A DNA stretch of 6,027 bases from Alphaproteobacteria bacterium (lineage in GTDB: Bacteria; Pseudomonadota; Alphaproteobacteria; Rhodospirillales; Magnetospirillaceae). The notes under the pieces were generated by a model. That model was not told the DNA's origin, made no database searches, and was given only the letters and a program-made list of their open reading frames with translations. Location of the stretch: contig JADFZP010000218.1 in the NCBI GenBank assembly GCA_015232485.1, positions 1 through 6,027 of the forward strand, written 5' to 3'. Made by a program: the position numbers and the translations under genes. Position 1 is the stretch's first letter. Every line of letters begins with the position of its first letter. Below, in pieces: positions 1 to 5,868 of the stretch.

Positions 1-2
1 TC

Positions 3-59
3 GATGTGGCCGAGTTCTCGTTCGACCGCTATATGCAGTCGACCAGGGCGAAGAAATAG
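3..59 (+). CDS. C-terminal tail of an unidentified protein (5' end outside window)
   Basis: Reading frame 3 is open from the left edge to a TAG at 57-59 and encodes DVAEFSFDRYMQSTRAKK. It is taken as a real gene end because the peptide has a natural protein-like composition, it stops cleanly, and an intrinsic terminator on the same strand begins 19 bases later. The 18 residues look like an amphipathic C-terminal helix with a basic tail. That is too little to name a family. One speculative reading is the last helix of a TRAP substrate-binding protein, which would suit the convergent TRAP permease genes, but nothing here proves it. The gene converges with the leftward operon that ends at 225. 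Confidence 0.6.
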   Translation, partial: DVAEFSFDRYMQSTRAKK

Positions 60-77
60 ATTTCGTACGCCGAGAAG

Positions 78-104
78 AAGCCCCGCGAAAGCGGGGCTTT
101 TTTT
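78..104 (+). terminator. Intrinsic (rho-independent) terminator of the left-edge gene
   Basis: A GC-rich stem AAGCCCCGC (78-86) pairs with GCGGGGCTT (91-99) across a GAAA tetraloop (87-90), and seven T residues run from 98 to 104. This is a textbook terminator for rightward transcription, placed 19 bases after the TAG of the plus-strand gene. Read leftward, the same stem is preceded by seven A and followed by TCTTCTC, so it may also work weakly as a backstop for the leftward TRAP operon. Confidence 0.9.
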
Positions 105-132
105 AACGGCCTGCGGAAAAGTCAATTTTCAT

Positions 133-183
133 CGTCATTCCCGCGAAAGCGGGAATCCACCCCCGCTTTTCGCGGGGGTGACG
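133..183. repeat. REP-like palindromic repeat with two hairpins
   Basis: The element is bounded by CGTCA (133-137) and its inverse TGACG (179-183). Inside are two hairpins. The first is ATTCCCGC (137-144), loop GAAA, GCGGGAAT (149-156). The second is CACCCCCGC (158-166), loop TTTTC, GCGGGGGTG (172-180). The ATTCCCGCGAAAGCGGGAAT-type sequence is a widespread dispersed intergenic repeat in proteobacterial genomes. It sits between two convergent genes, a typical place for REP elements, and could protect mRNA 3' ends or help stop the leftward operon. There is no T tract on either side, so it is not itself a canonical intrinsic terminator. Confidence 0.85.
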
Positions 184-224
184 AGCCAGGAAGGCGGGGT
201 CGACTTGATCCGCAACCTCACAAA

Positions 225-1649
225 TCAATAGTCCGCCTTCGGCATCTCGATGTGGATGTTGTCCAGGTCGATGGCCTTCCCCTTGTCTCCGGTCGAGACC
301 ACGTCGGGGAACAGAAGGACCAGACAGACCATGATGACCTGGATGACCACGAAGGGCACCGCGCCCCAATAGATCTGCCCCGTGGTGATGCCCTCGGTCA
401 TCTTGCCGGTCACGCGGTCCTGATAGGTTCCGCGCGGCGCCACGCTGCGCAGATAGAACAGGGCGAAGCCGAAGGGCGGGTGCATGAACGAGGTCTGCAT
501 GTTGATCCCCAGCAACACGCCGAACCAGATCAGATCGATGCCCAGCTTTTCGGCCACCGGGGCGAGAAGCGGCACGATGATGAAGGCCAGCTCGAAGAAA
601 TCGAGAAAGAAGGCCAGCAGGAACACCATGATGTTGACGACGATCAGGAAGCCCAACTGGCCGCCCGGCAGCCCGGTGAGCAGATGCTCGACCCATAGGT
701 CGCCATTGACGGCGCGGAACACCAAACCGAACACCGTCGAGCCGATCAGGATGAACAGCACGAAGGACGACAGCTTGGCCGTGGTGTCCATCGCCTGACG
801 CAGCAACCCCCATCCCAGCTTGCGCTTGGCCAGCGCCAGGATCAGGGCGCCGGTGGCGCCCATCGCGCCACCCTCGGTGGGCGTGGCGATGCCGGCGAAG
901 ATGGTGCCCAGCACCAAAAAGATCAGGACCAGCGGCGGCATCAGCGAAACCACCACCCGCCGCGCCAACTTCAGCCCGGTCAGCGAGCGCGCCTCCTTGG
1001 GCAGCGCCGGAGCCGCCTTGGGGTAGATCATCGTCACGCCGAAGATGTAAAGGGCGTAAAGGCTGGTCAGCACCAGACCGGGCAGCAGGGCCGCCTCGTA
1101 CATGGCGCCCACCGAGCGGCCAAGCTGGTCGGCCAGCACGATCAGCACAAGGCTGGGCGGGATGATCTGGGCCAGGGTGCCCGAGGCGGCGATCACGCCG
1201 GTCGCCACCCGCCGGTCATAGCCATAGCGCAACATGATCGGCAGCGAGATCAGCCCCATCGAGATGACGCTGGCCGCCACAACGCCGGTGGTCGCCGCCA
1301 GCAAGGCGCCCACGAACACCACCGCATAGGCGAGTCCACCCCTCAAGGGTCCGAAAAGCTGGCCGATCGTGTCGAGCAGTTCCTCGGCCATCCCGGATCG
1401 TTCGAGGATCAGCCCCATGAAGGTGAAGAACGGGATGGCCAGCAAGGTGTCGTTGCGCATGATGCCGAACACGCGCTCGGGAAGCGCCTGGAACAGCGCG
1501 GGCGTCAGCAGGCCCAGCTCGATGCCCAAAAGCCCGAAGGCGATGCCGTTGGCGGCCAGCGCGAAGGCGACCGGATAGCCGCACAGCAGAAAGAAGACCA
1601 GCGCCCCGAACATCAGCGGCGCCATATTGGCGATGACGAAGCTGCTCAT
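225..1649 (-). CDS. dctM: TRAP transporter large permease subunit (DctM family, FcbT3-like)
   Basis: This is the 474-residue large membrane subunit of a tripartite ATP-independent periplasmic transporter, the part that carries substrate across the inner membrane using an ion gradient. About twelve hydrophobic segments span residues 8-447. Family landmarks are IPFFTFMGLILERSG (72-86), ASGTLAQIIPPSLVLIVLAD (155-174), ATPTEGGAMGATGA (255-268), FFLDFFELAFIIVPLLAP (347-364) and MQTSFMHPPFGFALFYLR (384-401). The last two point to the mannitol/chloroaromatic-type TRAP class rather than the classical C4-dicarboxylate DctM. The protein is longer than the roughly 425-residue norm because of a hydrophilic tail after residue 450. 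The start is ATG 1649, preceded 7 bases upstream by GGAGGG (1657-1662) lying inside the end of dctQ. Only 3 bases separate the genes, so translation is probably coupled. The substrate cannot be read from the sequence; organic acids are common for this class. Confidence 0.95.
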   Translation of the reverse strand: MSSFVIANMAPLMFGALVFFLLCGYPVAFALAANGIAFGLLGIELGLLTPALFQALPERVFGIMRNDTLLAIPFFTFMGLILERSGMAEELLDTIGQLFGPLRGGLAYAVVFVGALLAATTGVVAASVISMGLISLPIMLRYGYDRRVATGVIAASGTLAQIIPPSLVLIVLADQLGRSVGAMYEAALLPGLVLTSLYALYIFGVTMIYPKAAPALPKEARSLTGLKLARRVVVSLMPPLVLIFLVLGTIFAGIATPTEGGAMGATGALILALAKRKLGWGLLRQAMDTTAKLSSFVLFILIGSTVFGLVFRAVNGDLWVEHLLTGLPGGQLGFLIVVNIMVFLLAFFLDFFELAFIIVPLLAPVAEKLGIDLIWFGVLLGINMQTSFMHPPFGFALFYLRSVAPRGTYQDRVTGKMTEGITTGQIYWGAVPFVVIQVIMVCLVLLFPDVVSTGDKGKAIDLDNIHIEMPKADY

Positions 1650-1652
1650 CGC

Positions 1653-2213
1653 TCAGCCCTCCGCCGAGGCGTGCGAATGCGGCCCGCCTTGTTTGCCAAT
1701 CGGGTCCTCGATGCGCCCGGCCAGGAAGGCGACGCGCTTGATCAACTCGGACAGGCCTTGCAGCGAAAGCAGCAGGAAGCCCGCCGGGATCATCGCCTTG
1801 ACCGGCCAGCGCACCAAGCCGCCGGCATCGCCCGACATCTCTTGGCCGACGAAGGAACTGGTCACCATCGGCCAGGACAGGATCATGATGGTCACCGCCA
1901 TGGGCAGCAGGAAGAACAGCGTGCCCAGCACGTCGATCCAAGCCTGCGTCCGCCGCGAGAACCGCCCCGTCACCACGTCGATGCGTATGTGCTCGTTGCG
2001 CAGCAGCGTGTAGCCCGCCGACAGCAGGAAGACCATGGAGAACAGGTACCACTGCACCTCGAGCCACGCATTCGAACTGTAGTTCACGGTATAGCGCATC
2101 GTGGCGTTGAAGCTGCTGATCAGCACCGCCGCCAGAATTCCCCAATAGACGATGCGACCAACCCGTTCGTTGAGCCCGTCGATCAGCTTGCTGATGGTCA
2201 GCAGGAAACCCAT
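1653..2213 (-). CDS. dctQ: TRAP transporter small permease subunit (DctQ family, FcbT2-like)
   Basis: This is the 186-residue small membrane subunit that pairs with DctM in the inner membrane. Four hydrophobic helices lie at about 21-38, 54-72, 92-113 and 139-157. Family signs are NAWLEVQWYLF (48-58), followed by NEHIRIDV (73-80) after the second helix, and LQGLSELIKRVAFL (151-164), which is typical of the mannitol/chloroaromatic small-permease class. The C-terminus is hydrophilic and histidine-containing (GGPHSHASAEG). The length is normal for the class. The start is ATG 2213; the upstream GAAAGAGAT gives only a modest Shine-Dalgarno match. It begins 19 bases after bioY stops and ends 3 bases before dctM starts, so the three are very likely one transcript. 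No dctP gene for the periplasmic binding protein is next to it, which is unusual. Confidence 0.93.
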   Translation of the reverse strand: MGFLLTISKLIDGLNERVGRIVYWGILAAVLISSFNATMRYTVNYSSNAWLEVQWYLFSMVFLLSAGYTLLRNEHIRIDVVTGRFSRRTQAWIDVLGTLFFLLPMAVTIMILSWPMVTSSFVGQEMSGDAGGLVRWPVKAMIPAGFLLLSLQGLSELIKRVAFLAGRIEDPIGKQGGPHSHASAEG

Positions 2214-2224
2214 GGCGGTATCTC

Positions 2225-2244
2225 TTTCGGAATTATGACCGAAA
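2225..2244 (-). other. Small inverted repeat across the bioY stop codon
   Basis: TTTCGG (2225-2230) and CCGAAA (2239-2244) are perfect 6-base inverse copies separated by 8 bases that contain the bioY TAA (2233-2235). In the leftward transcript this could form a small hairpin. Its distal arm overlaps the purine-rich stretch that would be the ribosome-binding site of dctQ. It is short, has no T tract, and may be chance. A role in setting the bioY to dctQ translation ratio is conceivable. Confidence 0.3.
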
Positions 2245-2811
2245 CGCGGCGAGTCGACGCCAAGCCAGCGGCATCACCGCGGCGCCCAGCCCGATCTTCA
2301 GCAGCGACGCGGCGGCGAATGGCAGCAGACCGACCGAAACCGCCTTGTCGAAGCCGACGATCGCCGACAGCCAAGCGACTCCGCAGGTCAGGATCAGCGC
2401 GGTGCACAGCAGATTGACCAGCCCGGCCTTCCAGAAGCCGCGGTCGAAGCCCCGCTCGGCCAACCAACCGGCCAGGGCGGCGGCGGCCAGGAAGCCGACC
2501 AGATAGCCGCCGGTCGGCCCGGTCATATAGGCCAGCCCGATCCCCTTCTCGGGGGTGCCCGCGAAAACCGGCAGCCCAAGGGCGCCTTCCAGCAGGTACA
2601 GCGCCACGGTGGCGGTGCCCAGCCTGAAGCCATAGGCCATGGCCAGCACGATGACCGCGAAGGTCTGCATGGTCATCGGCACCGGCCAGAACGGCACCTG
2701 GATCTTGGCGGAAAGGGTGAGAATCGCGGTGCCGCCGAGCACCAATGCCAAATGGCTGAGCGCCCGCCAACGCGGCGAGGCCGGCGAAAGGACCGAGACG
2801 AAGGTCGACAT
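2233..2811 (-). CDS. bioY: BioY family biotin transporter (ECF S-component)
   Basis: The 192-residue inner-membrane protein belongs to the BioY family, which captures biotin either alone or with the ECF ATPase/EcfT module. It has about six hydrophobic helices. Hallmarks are LTLSAKIQVPFWPVPMTMQT (31-50), PVFAGTPEKGIGLAYMTGPT (81-100) continuing to GGYLVGF, and a C-terminal LLPFAAASLLK (162-172). In most BioY proteins that last motif reads roughly PF(I/L)xGDxxK; here the glycine and aspartate are replaced (A168, S169) while the lysine (K172) remains. The length is normal. The start is ATG 2811, supported by AAAGGAG (2820-2826) at 8 bases spacing. It follows parC by 59 bases and leads the dctQ-dctM pair by 19 bases. 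No bioM or bioN gene is in view. No BioR operator (TTATMKATAA) is visible in the upstream gap. Confidence 0.93.
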   Translation of the reverse strand: MSTFVSVLSPASPRWRALSHLALVLGGTAILTLSAKIQVPFWPVPMTMQTFAVIVLAMAYGFRLGTATVALYLLEGALGLPVFAGTPEKGIGLAYMTGPTGGYLVGFLAAAALAGWLAERGFDRGFWKAGLVNLLCTALILTCGVAWLSAIVGFDKAVSVGLLPFAAASLLKIGLGAAVMPLAWRRLAAFRS

Positions 2812-2832
2812 GCGGGGGACTCCTTTGCGCGA

Positions 2833-2845
2833 GTCACACTGTGAC
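2833..2845. promoter_or_regulatory. Perfect palindrome in the bioY leader, possible operator
   Basis: GTCACACTGTGAC is a 6+1+6 perfect inverted repeat in the 59-base gap between parC and bioY. It lies about where transcription would start from the candidate promoter at 2850-2878, a position typical for a repressor site. As RNA it could instead form a short stem with a 3-base loop (extendable to 2831-2847 with one G-U pair). There is no T tract, so it is not a terminator. The regulator is unknown. Confidence 0.4.
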
Positions 2846-2849
2846 CCAA

Positions 2850-2878
2850 GTCATAACAGGCCGCGCCGCCTCAAGCAA
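2850..2878 (-). promoter_or_regulatory. Candidate sigma70 promoter for bioY-dctQM
   Basis: On the minus strand TTGCTT (2873-2878) and TATGAC (2850-2855) are separated by 17 bases. The -35 matches consensus at about three positions and the -10 at four. The -35 overlaps the parC stop codon, and the start point would fall near 2842, inside the palindrome 2833-2845. This is a weak match found by eye. Read-through from parC is also possible, since no terminator separates the genes. Confidence 0.3.
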
Positions 2879-5093
2879 ACCTGTTGGAGCGCGGGAATCC
2901 GTTCGGCGGCATGCGCCCGATGCCACCCCGCCGGCCGAGCCAGGGCGCCAGATTGGTCTCGGTGCGCTGCCGCTCGCCGGACTTCCAGGACAGGCCCTGG
3001 GCCAGCGTGAAGCTCTTGACGTCGGCCATGCCTCCGTCGCGGTATTTCTGCAACTGGACACCGCGCCCGCGGGTCATCACCGGCACCTCTTCGGCCATCA
3101 GGACCAGCAGCTTGCGGTTTTCGCCCAGCACCGCCACCGCGTCGCCCTCCATGGTCAAGCAGAACAGGGCCTTCTCGTCGTCGGCGAGGTTGAGGATCTG
3201 CTTGCCGACGCGGGTCTGGGCGATCACCTCGGCCTCCTCGACCACGAAGCCGCGTCCGGCCGACGAGGCGACCAGCAGCCGCCGTCCCGGCTTGTGGACC
3301 AGCAGCGCGGCGATCTCGGCGTCGTTGGGCAGGTCGACCATCAGGCGCAGCGGCTCGCCGTGGCCGCGTCCGCGCGGCAGCTTGTCGCAGCCCACCGTGT
3401 AGAAGCGCCCATTGGTGGCGAAGGCGAGCAGCTTGTCGGTGGTCGCCGCATGCGCCATGAAGCGCAGTTGGTCGCCTTCCTTGAACTTGAACTCCTCGGC
3501 GGTCGCGGCGTGGCCCTTGACGGCGCGCAACCAGCCCTTCTCGGACAGCACCACGGTGATGTCCTCGCGCTCGATCCAGGCTTCGATCGGCACCACCACG
3601 GCCGAGGGGGCGGAGCCCATCTCGGTGCGGCGGCGGCCCAGCTCGGTCTCTTGGCCGAAGCGCTTGCGAATCTGGCCGATCTCGGTGGCCACCGCCTTCC
3701 AGCGGCGCTTCTCGTCGCCCAGCAGCGCCTCGAGCTTGGCCTTCTCGGCCGACAGCGTGTCGTGCTCGCGGCGGATTTCCATCTCCTCCAGACGGCGCAG
3801 CGAGCGCAGCCGCATGTTGAGGATCGCCTCGGCCTGGACGTCGGTCAGGCCGAAGGCGCGCATCATGTGGGCCTTGGGCTCGTCCTCCTCGCGGATGATG
3901 CGGATCACCTCGTCGAGATTGAGATAGGCGATCAGATAGCCCGCCAGCACCTCGAGGCGCCGGTCGATGCGGTCCAGCCGATAACGCGACCGGCGCACCA
4001 GCACCTCGTGGCGGTGATCGAGGAAGGCGCGCAGCACCTCCTTCAGGTTCATCACCTTGGGCGTGTTGTCGCGGTCGAGCACGTTCATGTTGAGCGGCAC
4101 CCGCACATCCAGATCGGTCTGGCGGAAAAGCTGCTCCATCAGCATGTCGGGCTCGACGGTGCGGCTGCGTGGTTCGAGCACCACGCGCACCTCGGTGGTC
4201 GATTCGTCGCGAATGTCGGCGAGCAGCGGCAGCTTGCGGACCTCCATCAACTCGGCGACCTTCTCGATCAGGCGCGATTTCTGCACCTGATAGGGAATCT
4301 CGGTGACGACGATCTGCCACAGACCGTGGCTCATCTTCTCGACCGCCCAGCGGGCCCGCAGGCGGAAGCTGCCGCGGCCGGTGCGATAGGCCTCGACGAT
4401 GTTCTCGCGGGTCTCGACCAGCACGCCGCCGGTCGGGAAATCCGGCCCCGGCACCAGGGCGCACAGCGCCTCGACGGGGCAGTCGGGCTCTTGGATCAGG
4501 CGCAGCAGGGCGTCGCAGACCTCCCCGGCGTTGTGCGGCGGGATGCTGGTGGCCATGCCCACCGCGATCCCCGACGAGCCGTTGGCGAGCAGATTGGGAA
4601 AGGCCGCCGGCATCACCACCGGCTCTTCCTCGGTGCCGTCATAGGTGGGGCGGAAGTCGACCGAATCCTCGTCCAGGCCGTCCATCAGGGCGGCCGCCAC
4701 GGCGGTCAGGCGGGCCTCGGTGTAGCGCATGGCCGCCGCGTTGTCGCCGTCGATATTGCCGAAATTGCCCTGTCCCTCGACCAGCGGATAGCGCACCGCG
4801 AAGTCCTGCGCCAAGCGGACCAGCGCCTCGTAGACCGAGGCGTCGCCATGCGGATGGTATTTGCCGATCACGTCGCCGACCACGCGGGCGCATTTCTTGA
4901 AGCCGGCGTCGGGGTCGAGCTTCAGCACCTGCATGGCGTAGAGCAGCCGCCGATGGACCGGCTTCAAGCCGTCCCGCACATCGGGCAGCGAGCGCGACAC
5001 GATGGTCGACATGGCGTAGGCGAGATAGCGGTCGCCCAGGGCGTCGGCAAGCGGCAGATTGCGAATCTCGCCCGTGGCGGCGGTGTCGGTCAT
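2871..5093 (-). CDS. parC: DNA topoisomerase IV subunit A
   Basis: The 740-residue protein is the DNA-cleaving A subunit of topoisomerase IV, which with ParE unlinks daughter chromosomes in the cytoplasm. The N-terminal breakage-reunion domain starts near residue 10 and contains SRSLPDVRDGLKPVHRRLLY (33-52), the helix GKYHPHGDASVYEAL (77-91), and AAAMRYTEAR (119-128) with catalytic Y124 preceded by R123. NGSSGIAVGMATSIPPHN lies at 171-188. A helical coiled-coil arm covers about 360-490 and a beta-pinwheel C-terminal domain about 495-740, with MTRGRGVQLQKYRDGG (673-688). The short C-terminal domain, the FGNIDGDN loop and the terminal GFPRSNRFA fit ParC better than GyrA. Length is close to E. 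coli ParC (752). The start ATG 5093 has AGAGGA (5099-5104) 5 bases upstream. At the quinolone-contact serine the protein has Ala85, while the following acidic residue Glu89 is kept. It follows recO by 39 bases. Confidence 0.97.
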   Translation of the reverse strand: MTDTAATGEIRNLPLADALGDRYLAYAMSTIVSRSLPDVRDGLKPVHRRLLYAMQVLKLDPDAGFKKCARVVGDVIGKYHPHGDASVYEALVRLAQDFAVRYPLVEGQGNFGNIDGDNAAAMRYTEARLTAVAAALMDGLDEDSVDFRPTYDGTEEEPVVMPAAFPNLLANGSSGIAVGMATSIPPHNAGEVCDALLRLIQEPDCPVEALCALVPGPDFPTGGVLVETRENIVEAYRTGRGSFRLRARWAVEKMSHGLWQIVVTEIPYQVQKSRLIEKVAELMEVRKLPLLADIRDESTTEVRVVLEPRSRTVEPDMLMEQLFRQTDLDVRVPLNMNVLDRDNTPKVMNLKEVLRAFLDHRHEVLVRRSRYRLDRIDRRLEVLAGYLIAYLNLDEVIRIIREEDEPKAHMMRAFGLTDVQAEAILNMRLRSLRRLEEMEIRREHDTLSAEKAKLEALLGDEKRRWKAVATEIGQIRKRFGQETELGRRRTEMGSAPSAVVVPIEAWIEREDITVVLSEKGWLRAVKGHAATAEEFKFKEGDQLRFMAHAATTDKLLAFATNGRFYTVGCDKLPRGRGHGEPLRLMVDLPNDAEIAALLVHKPGRRLLVASSAGRGFVVEEAEVIAQTRVGKQILNLADDEKALFCLTMEGDAVAVLGENRKLLVLMAEEVPVMTRGRGVQLQKYRDGGMADVKSFTLAQGLSWKSGERQRTETNLAPWLGRRGGIGRMPPNGFPRSNRFA

Positions 5094-5124
5094 GCGGGTC
5101 CTCTGGATTGGCGGGAGGCCAGAT

Positions 5125-5152
5125 ATAGTATCTCAGGCCCGCAAGCGGTCAA
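5125..5152 (-). promoter_or_regulatory. parC: Candidate sigma70 promoter for parC inside the end of recO
   Basis: On the minus strand TTGACC (5147-5152, five of six consensus bases) is followed after 16 bases by TACTAT (5125-5130, four of six). The -10 lies in a conspicuous AT-rich island in an otherwise GC-rich region; the island is also an inverted repeat, AGATA-TAG-TATCT (5121-5133). Transcription would start near 5118, giving a leader of about 25 bases to the parC ATG at 5093 that includes its AGAGGA ribosome-binding site. The -35 and spacer overlap the last codons of recO. Confidence 0.45.
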
Positions 5153-5837
5153 CAAATCGTGTGCGGGCCGGCGGCGTCGGCTTGTCGAAGGCGTTCTTTT
5201 CCAGGAAGAAGCCGGTCAGCGCCAGCCCCTCGACAACCTCGGACGCGCCCCCCACTCCGCCGGTCACCAGGAAGGCGGGCAGCTTCAGCAGCTTGTCCCT
5301 CCACGGCTCGCCGGCCGAGGCGGACACCGCCCGCCCGGTCTTCGGCGAGACGAAGGCCAGCCCGTCACTGACCCCGGTCGCCGCGCAACGCCCGAGATCG
5401 AGGCCGAAGCCCAACTCGCGCAGCACCGCCAATTCCCAATGAACGTAGATGCTGGGCCACGCCTCGCCCGGCAGCGACTCCAGCAAGGCGGCCAAGCCGG
5501 CATAGGCGGCGGGATGCGGCTGACGCTCGGGCAGCGCCGCCTCGGCCACCGCGCAGGCCGAGGCGAGGCACGCCAAGCGCGTCGCGTCGTCCATCGCGGC
5601 GGCGGCATGCGGATGGATCAGTTCGCAGGACAGCAGGCCCAGATGCTCGGCCAGCCGCGCCTTCCAGGCGGCGCGCACGGCGTTGCCCGGTTGCAGCACG
5701 CCCCGCTTGGCCTTGCCCGCCCCGCCCCGCACCAGCCCCGAATGACGCCCATGTGTGGCGGTCAGCAGCGAGGCGATCACACCGCTCTCGCCATGACGGC
5801 GAACCGCCAGCACGATGGCGTCATCGTCCCAGTTCAT
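5133..5837 (-). CDS. recO: DNA repair protein RecO
   Basis: The 234-residue RecO works in the RecFOR pathway, loading RecA onto SSB-coated single-stranded DNA at gaps and annealing strands. The N-terminal OB-fold domain is recognised by MNWDDDAIVLAVRRHGESGV (1-20) and THGRHSGLVRGG (28-39). The helical C-terminal part includes WELAVLRELGFGLDLGRCAATG (134-155), VSPKTGRAVS (163-172) and LTGFFLEKNAF (207-217), with RTRFVDRL near the end, all typical of alphaproteobacterial RecO. Only one cysteine (C151) is at the usual zinc-site region, so no zinc ribbon is expected. ATG 5837 is chosen because the family begins with M-x-W-x-D-x-(G/A)-I-V-L. The open frame continues upstream to a TTG at 5894, but that stretch encodes the repeat-derived VSLVSLV and is not RecO. 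The Shine-Dalgarno match before 5837 is poor. It lies between era and parC. Confidence 0.95.
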   Translation of the reverse strand: MNWDDDAIVLAVRRHGESGVIASLLTATHGRHSGLVRGGAGKAKRGVLQPGNAVRAAWKARLAEHLGLLSCELIHPHAAAAMDDATRLACLASACAVAEAALPERQPHPAAYAGLAALLESLPGEAWPSIYVHWELAVLRELGFGLDLGRCAATGVSDGLAFVSPKTGRAVSASAGEPWRDKLLKLPAFLVTGGVGGASEVVEGLALTGFFLEKNAFDKPTPPARTRFVDRLRA

Positions 5838-5868
5838 CGGGGTGGCTGCTCTGTGCCTTGGGCAAGGA

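Noticed and set aside
103..813. Minus-strand open frame of 236 codons ending in a WIPAFAGMT-like peptide
   Set aside because: It is an out-of-frame shadow of dctM that runs into the REP-like repeat. The WIPAFAGMT ending is the well-known false translation of this repeat, not a protein.
1216..2145. Minus-strand open frame of 309 codons across the dctQ-dctM junction
   Set aside because: Arg/Ala/Gly-rich shadow frame with no recognisable fold. It overlaps two well-supported genes.
1671..2417. Plus-strand open frame of 248 codons antisense to dctQ and bioY
   Set aside because: Composition dominated by Arg, Gln, His and Ala, typical of antisense frames in GC-rich genes; it has no motif and the sense genes are certain.
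2833..2845. CRP/FNR-type binding site
   Set aside because: The half-sites TCACA and TGTGA are in everted order with a one-base spacer, unlike the CRP arrangement TGTGA-N6-TCACA.
2812..2870. Biotin-type riboswitch or transcription terminator between parC and bioY
   Set aside because: The gap is only 59 bases, too short for a known riboswitch, and its one hairpin lacks a T run.
2851..4464. Minus-strand open frame of 537 codons overlapping parC
   Set aside because: It has a low-complexity Arg/Ala/Gly/Pro-rich composition from GC-rich DNA read in the wrong frame. parC in the other frame matches its family from end to end.
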